A stretch of 47,774 nt of DNA from Oceanospirillales bacterium (GTDB lineage: Bacteria; Pseudomonadota; Gammaproteobacteria; Pseudomonadales; Endozoicomonadaceae), in assembly GCA_004762125.1 (NCBI GenBank), contig SIHQ01000030.1, positions 1 through 47,774 of the forward strand. The letters are read 5' to 3'. How positions within the stretch are numbered: position 1 is the stretch's first letter; the number at the start of each line of letters is the position of its first letter. Under the pieces are notes generated by a model that made no database searches, was not told where the DNA came from, and saw only the letters and a list, made by a program, of their open reading frames with translations. The position numbers and the translations under genes are program-made. Positions 9,504 through 17,782 of the stretch are shown here, one piece after another.

Positions 9504-10796
9504 ATGGTTGCCTTGAAAACACTGAACTATCGTTTGTTTTTAGCGTTGCTGCTTACGCAGTTTATTCCGGTGGTTTATTCAACAGTTCGAGTTTATTTTC
9601 TCGGCTCTCTGCCTGAAACCTGGGGTTTTAATATTGCTTCGCAGGTGGCTTGGTTGAACCTGATGTATGAGGTACTTGCTGAAGGTCTGTTGCTGCCGTT
9701 GTACTTTATTCTCGGTCAGGTGATTAGTGAGAAAGCACGATTCAGGGAAAGAGTATCAGTGGCACTGGCGGTATTTATTACCTCTTATGGTTTGCTATCA
9801 GCCTATGTGCTGATCTTTGCCGTCAGTCTGGTTGCAGGCATGGGGCAATCACAAGATTTGCTGACCGCGACGGTGGATTACATACGACTTGAATCCATCG
9901 GGATTTTCTTGTCGTCGGTATATGCCATGACGGTTGTGGTACTGGTTACTCTCAAACACGAGCGCTTGCTTTACCGACTTCTGCTGTTGAAAACTCTGCT
10001 GACGGTGATCTTTGATACTCTGTTTGTCAGCCAGTTTCCATTCTCAATGGAACTGGGCGTTAACGGTGTTGCCTGGACCAATATTGTTGTTAACAGTTTT
10101 ATGGTAGTGGGCTCACTGCTCTGGTTGTATCGACTTGATGTAATCAGCTTGCCTGAAGAAAAAGCCCTGCAGGGTGACTGGTTTAAACAGTGGTTTGCGG
10201 TGTCGTCTAAATCCGGTCTTGAATCACTGGTGCGAAACCTTGCATTTATGCTGATGATTCTGAAAATGGTCAATGAAGTGCAGCAATCAGGCACTTACTG
10301 GGTGACTAATCAGTTTATTTGGGGTTGGCTACTGCTACCTGTGTTGGCACTGGGTAACCTTATCAAACAGGATGTAGCGACTCACTGTGGTGACATTGGT
10401 AACCGAATGACTGGCTACCTACAGCTCACAGGTTTATGTATTTTGCTTTGGCTACTAAGTATGCCCGGATGGAACTGGTTTATTCAGAATATTATGGGGA
10501 TAGACCAAGCTCAAGCCATTACTGAACTGGCGTTACTGATGATTGGTTTTTACGCGATATTTGCCATCAATAATGTGCTCGACAGCTATTTTTATGGCCG
10601 TGGCAGAACGGATCTCATGCTCTATCAGTCTTTGATCGTGAATACGGTTTTCTATGGTGGCGCTTATCTTTTGTATCTGCAGGGTGTGTTTGTGCCGAGC
10701 CTGACCTCCATTGCGGTACTGTTTGGTTTGGGGATGACTTTTGATTCAGTGGTGACTTTGATCATGTATTTAAAGTTGAAGAATTCTACAGCCTGA
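9504..10796 (+). CDS. MATE family efflux transporter
   Basis: A 430-aa polytopic inner-membrane protein with about 12 hydrophobic helices and the two-fold repeat layout of MATE (multidrug and toxic compound extrusion) antiporters, which export cationic drugs or metabolites using Na+ or H+ gradients. Conserved-type segments include the N-terminal LLLPLYFILGQV region and the matching region of the second half. Length is normal. AAGGA about 11 nt before the ATG is the likely ribosome binding site. It converges on the kinase/nucleotidyltransferase gene 14 bp away. The substrate cannot be predicted. Confidence 0.85.
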   Translation: MVALKTLNYRLFLALLLTQFIPVVYSTVRVYFLGSLPETWGFNIASQVAWLNLMYEVLAEGLLLPLYFILGQVISEKARFRERVSVALAVFITSYGLLSAYVLIFAVSLVAGMGQSQDLLTATVDYIRLESIGIFLSSVYAMTVVVLVTLKHERLLYRLLLLKTLLTVIFDTLFVSQFPFSMELGVNGVAWTNIVVNSFMVVGSLLWLYRLDVISLPEEKALQGDWFKQWFAVSSKSGLESLVRNLAFMLMILKMVNEVQQSGTYWVTNQFIWGWLLLPVLALGNLIKQDVATHCGDIGNRMTGYLQLTGLCILLWLLSMPGWNWFIQNIMGIDQAQAITELALLMIGFYAIFAINNVLDSYFYGRGRTDLMLYQSLIVNTVFYGGAYLLYLQGVFVPSLTSIAVLFGLGMTFDSVVTLIMYLKLKNSTA

Positions 10797-10803
10797 AGAA
10801 TCA

Positions 10804-10822
10804 GGGCTGCTTAATGCAGCCC
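10804..10822. terminator. Bidirectional hairpin between convergent genes
   Basis: A perfect 7-bp stem (GGGCTGC / GCAGCCC, loop TTAAT) lies just after the MATE stop and overlaps the stop codon of the opposing gene. A weak T-rich tract follows on the plus strand. Its position between convergent genes suggests shared termination. Confidence 0.55.
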
Positions 10823-12070
10823 CATATTTTCGAGAGTAAAGTATTTTCCAGTTTCTATCAGTTGGTTCTCTTCCAGCCTTAAAAACAACTGCTGCAAATA
10901 GCCCTGTAAACCATTGTACTGGCAGCTATTAATTTCTATAGGAGAAACAGTAAAACAGTCCCATGGAAAATACGGTAGTGATTCTGCGGCCTGTTTTGGC
11001 AGGTAGTTATGCTTCAGGTTACCCGTTAGGAGGCTTTCAAGCTGAATAGCACAATGCTGGATAATGTAGATGTGAAAAGCGTATTTGTAGCTATCACCGA
11101 CCTTTTTGAGCTTGGGTAATGAGCAAAAAAGAAAATACAGCTCTGCAGCAATCGGAGCAGTCATCTCTGAGATGATGGGTTGTTGCTGTATAAACTGCTC
11201 CAATTGTTGAATGGTTATTTCATCGCCTTTTAATACAGTAGAGCGCACACTTTTGATCTGTGATTCACGATAATAAAGTGCTGTTTCTCTTAACGTCTGG
11301 CCAGACATCACCTCTACCAACAACCCTGACCGCATCCGCAGAGTTATTTTCTTGTCCAGCAAATCACTGTGAACACACTCTTTTGAAAAATAAGGCTTAA
11401 GTATCGATTGAATAGCGTCTGGAGAAAGAGCAGTTCGTATATAAAAATCCAAATCTGAATTGGGTGTCAGTGAGTTTGCTCCCATTGAACCGTATACAAC
11501 CAGGTCAGCGAAATCCTGATGTTCAAAAGCAATACATTTCATCTGATGGACGATCTTATGATGCTCAAATGCAAGCCGGTCAATAAGCGAATCAGTTGAG
11601 ACCTCGAATGGAACTTCATAACTTTGCCAGATGAAGGACTGCCATTCTTCTCGTAGATTTTTTTCTGTGGTTAGTGTCGAAAGTCTTTGAATAGTTTCAG
11701 CTAACGACTCGGCCTGCTTATATTCTTGAGGATAAGGCACGGCAGCGTATTTGGCAGGATTTATATCATTAATGCAGTCCTGATGCTTTCTTGTACAGAC
11801 AAGCATAATTCCACCACATGTTGATATATGTTGCTTTAGCAGATTTGCTGCAGATCCATAGCCACTAAATTCAATAATTGTATTTGGCTGCTTGATTACA
11901 CTGTCTACAAATTCAGTGACCGCTTTTTGTTCCCCTTCCAAGCTTCCGTCACTGTGATTGACCCGAAACTCGTCCAGCGCCAGATAAGCGTATTCTGGCA
12001 GATGGGTTAGCAGTTGTCTGGCCAAGCGGGTTTTGCCTGAGTTAAGGTTGCCGAATATAAAAATACGCAT
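10811..12070 (-). CDS. Fusion of P-loop kinase and nucleotidyltransferase domains
   Basis: A 419-aa protein with two catalytic modules. The N terminus is a small P-loop kinase-like domain with Walker A GNLNSGKT (7-14). Residues 190-260 form a minimal nucleotidyltransferase domain with the GS signature (G194-S195) and the paired aspartates DLD (206-208), plus a later acidic strand (LLVEV). The remaining 150 residues are probably helical. Such nucleotidyltransferases transfer NMP to small molecules, proteins or RNA. The fused kinase could supply or modify the acceptor; this is inference. It follows the dioxygenase gene by 40 bp on the same strand and is probably co-transcribed with it. Confidence 0.7.
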   Translation of the reverse strand: MRIFIFGNLNSGKTRLARQLLTHLPEYAYLALDEFRVNHSDGSLEGEQKAVTEFVDSVIKQPNTIIEFSGYGSAANLLKQHISTCGGIMLVCTRKHQDCINDINPAKYAAVPYPQEYKQAESLAETIQRLSTLTTEKNLREEWQSFIWQSYEVPFEVSTDSLIDRLAFEHHKIVHQMKCIAFEHQDFADLVVYGSMGANSLTPNSDLDFYIRTALSPDAIQSILKPYFSKECVHSDLLDKKITLRMRSGLLVEVMSGQTLRETALYYRESQIKSVRSTVLKGDEITIQQLEQFIQQQPIISEMTAPIAAELYFLFCSLPKLKKVGDSYKYAFHIYIIQHCAIQLESLLTGNLKHNYLPKQAAESLPYFPWDCFTVSPIEINSCQYNGLQGYLQQLFLRLEENQLIETGKYFTLENMGLH

Positions 12071-12110
12071 TCAATATTCCTGTTGAAGCTGATTTAAAAA
12101 ACGTTGTTTG

Positions 12111-13112
12111 TTATTCGTTACCATTGGCTTCAAACAATGTTTTGCTCGGTTCAACGATAAGGTCCCTGATGTCTTCCCATACACTAGCCCCCAGATCATT
12201 GCCGTTATGAGCAGCTTTTGCTTTGGTCAAAATCAGTAACTTATTTAAGGTGGCATCTGCAAGCTTTGGATCTGGTAGCAATCTGGTCAGGTTGTGATCA
12301 AGAACGGCTCGAATCAGGTTCTCCCGCTTTTTGGGCACTGGGTGACCAGCAATTTTCAAAATTGTTGTCAAAGATTGGGACAACAATCTTCCTGAAGATG
12401 ACATGCCAAACTCAGAGCTGTCTCCACTCTCTATAGTGTGAGTATTAACTGCTTCAAAAATAGGTGGGTTTCCCGTCCACCTTATGACCAAACTGCTTCG
12501 AGTTTGCCCTTCTGAGCATGAGTGAGAGGCATGCCATAGCCCAGGAGAGAACAGCAGAATGTCTCCGGCAGACATTTTTACAGTGATCGCACTATCACCC
12601 CAATTCATAGCAGGGTCTTCAAAATATTTTGACAAGAAATCTTGCTGAGCTTCAGGCATTTGAAGGTGGCTTCCGGGAATAACTCTTAATGCGCCATTGT
12701 TTTCATCAACATTTTCCAGGGCAATCCATGAACTGATGTCGTATGTTTGTGAGGCATTCTTTAGCCAGTATCCAGAGTCTTGATGACCATGTGTTGGTTT
12801 GCCTGCTTCAGAGTGCTTCCGAATAATTGAAGATCGAACAATCTTATTCTCTCGCTCAAGTAATTCTGTGATCATTGGCTTAATTTTTGGAGCAAGCTCA
12901 TTAACAAGTTGTATGACAATATCATTAGGTGAATCCCACCTGCACACTGCTCTGAGATACTCTTCTCTGGAGGTTTCAATAGAACTGGCCATTCCATCAA
13001 TAGCTTGTTCCAGACGGGCATAGTGATGCCCAGACCCGGTATTTATTCCTTGTTTGACGATCAAATAACCATTGTTTTTATAATCAGACTTCATGCCTTC
13101 GTTTAGAATCAT
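12111..13112 (-). CDS. Phytanoyl-CoA dioxygenase (PhyH) family protein
   Basis: A 333-aa non-haem Fe(II)/2-oxoglutarate oxygenase. The HxD metal motif is H110-Q-D112. The distal histidine is H194 in the GLWHASH segment, and R205 or R211 in the following RSSLVIRW stretch would bind 2-oxoglutarate. Family members hydroxylate lipids, natural products or small acids; the substrate is not predictable. Two ATGs six codons apart could serve as start. It lies between the transposition genes and the kinase/nucleotidyltransferase gene, and resembles a small-molecule tailoring gene carried as cargo. Confidence 0.8.
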   Translation of the reverse strand: MILNEGMKSDYKNNGYLIVKQGINTGSGHHYARLEQAIDGMASSIETSREEYLRAVCRWDSPNDIVIQLVNELAPKIKPMITELLERENKIVRSSIIRKHSEAGKPTHGHQDSGYWLKNASQTYDISSWIALENVDENNGALRVIPGSHLQMPEAQQDFLSKYFEDPAMNWGDSAITVKMSAGDILLFSPGLWHASHSCSEGQTRSSLVIRWTGNPPIFEAVNTHTIESGDSSEFGMSSSGRLLSQSLTTILKIAGHPVPKKRENLIRAVLDHNLTRLLPDPKLADATLNKLLILTKAKAAHNGNDLGASVWEDIRDLIVEPSKTLFEANGNE

Positions 13113-13238
13113 ATTGCCTTCTTAGACACGTCAAAATGTGAACGGACCTACTTCTTATGCGACAGTAATCAGAAGCGTCCTCTGCAATGGCTGTGATTAT
13201 ACCTTCTGAGATATAAACTTGATTAGGGGAAGATAGAG

Positions 13239-14072
13239 TTAAAGGGAAAAAGTTTCCTGACTGCTTTTTCGATAAAGAGTGATTTTCTTATATTTCATAT
13301 CCAGCACAGGAGTTACTCGGCTGATCCCATAAACTAGTGCTATTCCAGGTGAGTTGATAGGTGAATAATCGACTTTCAGCCTAAAGCTCGGTAATGGACA
13401 CTGCCAGGGCATGCCTTCTGATGAAACCAGAGCTTCTCCTGCGTAGATAGCAATAGAACGTGCCCAAGCTCGATACTCAGAGCTGGCAACCAGCCATGCC
13501 AGTTGTTTTGCTGTTGCAGCATTCACTCTCAGGGAATAGAGGTTGTCCAGTTCAGCAAAGAGTTGGTCTTCTTTTTTCATAACACGTCGAAGGATGAATG
13601 ACTGCGAAGCAGGCTCCAGAATGATTTCGGTAAAGGCAGGATCTGGGCAGAGCGTTCTCAAAATCAGGTCAGGCAGTGAAACGTATTTATTGCGTACCTG
13701 TACGCAAAGCTGGTTTCGGTAGTTGCCTTGTAGAGGTGATAGATCAGACTGCATTAATTTATCAGGTATGGTTTGCAGCTCGGATTTCTCATTACTGATA
13801 TTTATTGAATACCTAGACTGACATGAGACGGTGTTGATGGGATAACCATTGTTGAAGGCACTGCCAATTCTGAAATAAGGCATCAAGGATAATGGCTGCA
13901 GCGCTTCTATCAGTTGTTTTGTCTCATCACAGAATAGACACCAGAGGTGCGAGACTTTATTCACGTTGATAAGGTTGCCATAAGCTACAAGGGTAATCTT
14001 TGCTGTGGCTGAGTCAGGAGGCACCTGAATCTTGACGGGCGCTATATTGGAGCGGCTGATACGTCGTTTCAT
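13239..14072 (-). CDS. tnsE: TnsE-like protein, half length
   Basis: This 277-aa protein follows tnsD and overlaps its 3' end by 59 bp, the position held by tnsE in Tn7. It can be lined up by eye with the N-terminal half of Tn7 TnsE (538 aa). The shared segments are a central LPDLILRTL region, a KQLAWLVASSEY helix, a PLPSFRLKV strand and a final GIALVYGISRV segment. TnsE directs insertion toward replicating or conjugating DNA. Here the part corresponding to the C-terminal DNA-binding half is missing, and no continuation is seen in the 126 bp downstream. It may be truncated, a minimal version or a partner of another protein. The assignment rests on position and a manual alignment. Confidence 0.55.
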   Translation of the reverse strand: MKRRISRSNIAPVKIQVPPDSATAKITLVAYGNLINVNKVSHLWCLFCDETKQLIEALQPLSLMPYFRIGSAFNNGYPINTVSCQSRYSINISNEKSELQTIPDKLMQSDLSPLQGNYRNQLCVQVRNKYVSLPDLILRTLCPDPAFTEIILEPASQSFILRRVMKKEDQLFAELDNLYSLRVNAATAKQLAWLVASSEYRAWARSIAIYAGEALVSSEGMPWQCPLPSFRLKVDYSPINSPGIALVYGISRVTPVLDMKYKKITLYRKSSQETFSL

Positions 14073-15912
14073 TGGAACTGTCAGTTAACTCTGTAAGGAG
14101 GGATTCATGGGAGTCCGAAGGAGTATAGCGAATGGCTGCTTTTCTGAGGATATTACTTCGACTGAGCGTTAATCCTCTCTGGTTGAGCTTTTCTGCGGCC
14201 CAGATAAAGGTGCGACTGATGTATTCGTCTTTATTACAGGCCTTCTTCAGGTAAGCCATGGTCATTGGAATCTTTTCTGGGATTTTAGTGAAAATGTTTT
14301 TTTGTCCGAGAATCTTACTGATTCTACTCGGCGTCAGTTTCTGAGGTTTGCCAGGAATACTGCTGAGTTCATTGACTATAGATGCCACTTCTTCAAGATA
14401 GTTTTGATCTCGCTTGCTCCAATCAACACTGGGAGCTGCTTGTTTCAAAGTTTTCTGATCTGGTCTGTGTTGATCAAACCAGCTGCGTTCATATCGGTAA
14501 AGAAATTTAATGGTGCCGCTGATTTTTTCTCTCAGTACTTTAAGAGAGGCATCAGGGTGTTTTTTTCGGTAACGAAGAAATAATTGTTTCTGTTTTTTAG
14601 CACGAGTATCCATAATATTGGATTTTTTCTTGGATCGCTTCAACTGAGCCGACCATTTTGGCGAGAGCTTCAACTCTAGTGCTTTTTTCTTTATGACAGG
14701 TCTGCTAACAGACAGCAGTTGTTCCAGTTTGTGGATGGAATGCCCCTGTTCAACGTATTCAGTAAACTGAACGTCCCATGCTGGGCCGTACTGGATGACA
14801 CTGCTTTGATAGATGTCTGGTTTCTGTAGATTGGCTGAAAACTGAAACCCACAATCACAACCGATAACGCCATATGTTGGGCCTGACGTGTGGTGTTGGT
14901 AGGTATCCTCAAGTTTTGCACTGAGTTCATCGGGTATTGAACAAAATGGATTTGGGCATGGGTAAGTTGAGCTGAGTGAGCATACTTCTTTTTCTGTAGG
15001 CTCTTTTTGCGGTTCAGGTTTGTACTCTTTCAGGAACAACCTGAGAAGAAGGTGTTGCAGCGGGTGCGCCTTGAGCCCTTGTTGTGTTCTTCGTGTTAAA
15101 AACTTCAGCCAGCTGTATTCGCTGTCCAAGTCCGAGGGGACGTTAAGATCGTTTAACAGCGGAATTGTCCAGTGGGTCAGAAAAGCTTCAGCAAGCTTCC
15201 CCTGATCAATCAAATCCCCTTTGTTGAACCCAGCTGAGAGGATTTGAGAACGATAACGTGTAGACGTGATTGGCCGCCGAAAGTGTGAGAGGAGCTTTTT
15301 GCTTTCAACTGCAATAGAAATCAATTGTGGAGTGGGCTGTGTATTTTTCTGAATCAGATTGGGCTTTGCACACTCTTTTGCATTGGCGTAGTGCTGTGTG
15401 TGGTTATTTTGCTTATCAATGATCGAGTTCAACGTGGGGCTTTGATGGTCAGGGCAGACCAAAACCCCTGGCAGCTGATGAATTCTATGCCAGTAAGGTT
15501 CACCAAATTGCTCTGTATCCTTGGTCAGGCAGTCAGGGCAATATCGAAGGTATTGAAATTCCGGAATGATAGAAGCTTGCATGCCCAGCAGGCCATGAAT
15601 ACCGATGTTCAGATCACTGAGCATTTTTGATCTGGCATTTTCAATTCGTTGTTTGGAAAATACAGTTGAATAGTAGGGCAGTGTTGTGTGGTACTTGAGA
15701 ATTTCTTCCGGATTGTACTTACACAGTGGCAAAAGCTGGTTGCAGAAACTTTCAAGACCGGTTGGTAGATTATAAATAGCACAACCATAATTACTATCGA
15801 AAATAGACTCGACAGTAGCCTTGGCATAATGGTTTGCCGATCGCTCATGGTAGCGAGCGATCCAGCTGTAAAACGTCTCGTCTGGATATGGTTTGGGAAA
15901 TTTGAGAATCAT
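14014..15912 (-). CDS. tnsD: TnsD/TniQ target-site selector
   Basis: A 632-aa TniQ-family protein, longer than Tn7 TnsD (508 aa). In Tn7 this protein binds a fixed chromosomal site and recruits TnsC. The N-terminal TniQ domain is clear: FYSWIARY near residue 14, zinc ligands C125-x2-C128 and C153-x2-H156, and the YWHRIHQLPG signature (140-149). The C-terminal 400 residues are basic, helical and suited to sequence-specific DNA binding. Because the right end lies at the 3' end of sodB, this region is expected to read sodB coding sequence; that is inference. It starts 14 bp after tnsC. Confidence 0.9.
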   Translation of the reverse strand: MILKFPKPYPDETFYSWIARYHERSANHYAKATVESIFDSNYGCAIYNLPTGLESFCNQLLPLCKYNPEEILKYHTTLPYYSTVFSKQRIENARSKMLSDLNIGIHGLLGMQASIIPEFQYLRYCPDCLTKDTEQFGEPYWHRIHQLPGVLVCPDHQSPTLNSIIDKQNNHTQHYANAKECAKPNLIQKNTQPTPQLISIAVESKKLLSHFRRPITSTRYRSQILSAGFNKGDLIDQGKLAEAFLTHWTIPLLNDLNVPSDLDSEYSWLKFLTRRTQQGLKAHPLQHLLLRLFLKEYKPEPQKEPTEKEVCSLSSTYPCPNPFCSIPDELSAKLEDTYQHHTSGPTYGVIGCDCGFQFSANLQKPDIYQSSVIQYGPAWDVQFTEYVEQGHSIHKLEQLLSVSRPVIKKKALELKLSPKWSAQLKRSKKKSNIMDTRAKKQKQLFLRYRKKHPDASLKVLREKISGTIKFLYRYERSWFDQHRPDQKTLKQAAPSVDWSKRDQNYLEEVASIVNELSSIPGKPQKLTPSRISKILGQKNIFTKIPEKIPMTMAYLKKACNKDEYISRTFIWAAEKLNQRGLTLSRSNILRKAAIRYTPSDSHESLLTELTDSSNETTYQPLQYSARQDSGAS

Positions 15913-15926
15913 CCATGACCTCTGGT

Positions 15927-17774
15927 TTATAAATCGAGTTCCGTTTCAAGATTAAAGCTCAGGTTGTACTTCTCTAGCAACGCTGGAACGGCTGTGGGGT
16001 CAGCGTTTTGTTTTTGTTCGTCACAAAATGCCCGCATGTTCTGAAGCTGACTTTCAATCTTGCTTAGATCTATGTCTGCTCGTTCGATCTGAGGTGAAAG
16101 TTGAATGGGCTTATCAGGTTTTTTGTTCAGCTTATTACAGAGTTCCATTGCTTTGTTCAGGAGCTCAGATTCCGGTTCATCATTATATCCATCCATAACC
16201 GCTTTAATTGCTTGATCGACAGTATCCTCAGCCATACCAAATTTCATTAGCGTAAGCTTCAAACTGTTCGGTATTTCAATATTCTTCTCATATTGCTCTT
16301 GTACATCGTTGACATCAACGGTGGGCTGGAATTGATTTGATACTTCCGAAAGTCTGAATTTTCGATAATCAATATCCTTCATCCTTTGTAGTTTTTTTAT
16401 GTTACCGCTAATAATTGCATCAAGATATTCCCTATTGATTTTGAAAGACATCTTTGCTGTTTTTGAAATCAGTTGTTTTGTTGTTAAGACAGGTTTGGGC
16501 TTAGCGGGTTTACCATCACTGCCTTTAGATTTATTAGCTTTCCGTTGAGCAATGTCTTCCTTTAAATTGATGTGCTGCTGAAGAAGAATGAAGAGGTTGA
16601 CTGTGTATTGGGTAATCCCTCCTGTTTCAGAGTAAAAGGTATCAGTGATGGAAGTCACTTTGGCGCTCTTGTTGGCTGAACGTACGACCTCTTCTTGATG
16701 ATCAAAATCCTTGAGGCTGATCGGGTTATTTCCGATTTGATACTTCTTGAATAGTAAACGAATCAGGGAGTGGTATTCTGCTGGAGCTTTACCATTAACG
16801 GGTTGAAAAGGCTCAAAGTAAATATCGCCATGCTTAGTTAGTTTTGATTTGAATGAGAAGCTGAGTCGATTGAAAGCTGAAATAACCTCCAAGGTACCAA
16901 CCACTATAATGGGAATTCCTATCTCATCACTAAGCTCAACCAAAAAGTCAGCGAGATGTTGCCTAGACTCACTATGGGCCAGAAACTGTATTTCGTCGAT
17001 GACAAGAACACCAAGGTGAATATCCTTAATGACCTGTTTCACTCTGTTGATGTATACCTTGATGTCCAGCTCTGACCTGTTGTTGAGTGACGCCTTGAAC
17101 TTCTGGCTATAAGTGGTACCAAGAAGCTTGTCGATCTCAGATAAGATATTGTCACAGAGACTTATTGGGCCTCCTCGTGAAGGGCAGATGATTTTTAACC
17201 AGGTGACCTGCAGTAAATTTTCAACATCTGCTGAAGCTGCCTCGGTATAACCGCTATCTGGGTCAGTGTGATAGATCACCTGATAAAAATAAGAGAAGGC
17301 AAAATTGACAGAATATGTTTTACCTTCACAGCTGATACCATAGATGACAATACCACCTCTTGAATTGTTGGCTTCACCATCGTGGACTTTATCGGTATAG
17401 CTAATTCTGATGGCTGAGCTGAGTTTCTGAAAGACTTCGATATTTTTGGAGGTCACTCTGAATAGTTTTTCAATAGTTAAAGCTCTGTCGTGTTTTTCGA
17501 CAGTAGATAACTTACGGGTCTCGTCAGTAAAGGTTTCGGGGAAAAAGTTGGCAAAGTTAATAAACTCTTTCTCAGAGAGATAAGGAGGCAAAGCCTGAGC
17601 AAAAATAGAAGTGCTATAAGGATTTGCCTTACTGAAATCAGTGTATTGAGCAATGAGTGCTTTTTTACCTGATTTAAGGATAATGAATTTTGGTGGAGGA
17701 ATTTTACCTGCTGCTACGGATTTGTTAAAAACCCGCATTATTAAATTTGTTTCAATATCTTGTTTTCTAATCAT
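15927..17774 (-). CDS. tnsC: TnsC AAA+ transposition regulator
   Basis: A 615-aa AAA+ ATPase. In Tn7 TnsC filaments on DNA link the target selector to the TnsAB transposase and provide target immunity. The motifs are Walker A GISCEGKT (146-153, K152), Walker B VLVIDE (D260-E261) and a sensor-like IPIIVVGT strand after it. An SSAIRISY motif upstream of the ATPase core resembles the Tn7/TniB family. It is somewhat longer than Tn7 TnsC (555 aa), with an extended acidic C-terminal tail. It starts 8 bp after the tnsB stop, inside a tight operon. Confidence 0.92.
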   Translation of the reverse strand: MIRKQDIETNLIMRVFNKSVAAGKIPPPKFIILKSGKKALIAQYTDFSKANPYSTSIFAQALPPYLSEKEFINFANFFPETFTDETRKLSTVEKHDRALTIEKLFRVTSKNIEVFQKLSSAIRISYTDKVHDGEANNSRGGIVIYGISCEGKTYSVNFAFSYFYQVIYHTDPDSGYTEAASADVENLLQVTWLKIICPSRGGPISLCDNILSEIDKLLGTTYSQKFKASLNNRSELDIKVYINRVKQVIKDIHLGVLVIDEIQFLAHSESRQHLADFLVELSDEIGIPIIVVGTLEVISAFNRLSFSFKSKLTKHGDIYFEPFQPVNGKAPAEYHSLIRLLFKKYQIGNNPISLKDFDHQEEVVRSANKSAKVTSITDTFYSETGGITQYTVNLFILLQQHINLKEDIAQRKANKSKGSDGKPAKPKPVLTTKQLISKTAKMSFKINREYLDAIISGNIKKLQRMKDIDYRKFRLSEVSNQFQPTVDVNDVQEQYEKNIEIPNSLKLTLMKFGMAEDTVDQAIKAVMDGYNDEPESELLNKAMELCNKLNKKPDKPIQLSPQIERADIDLSKIESQLQNMRAFCDEQKQNADPTAVPALLEKYNLSFNLETELDL

Positions 17775-17782
17775 TGTAAACG

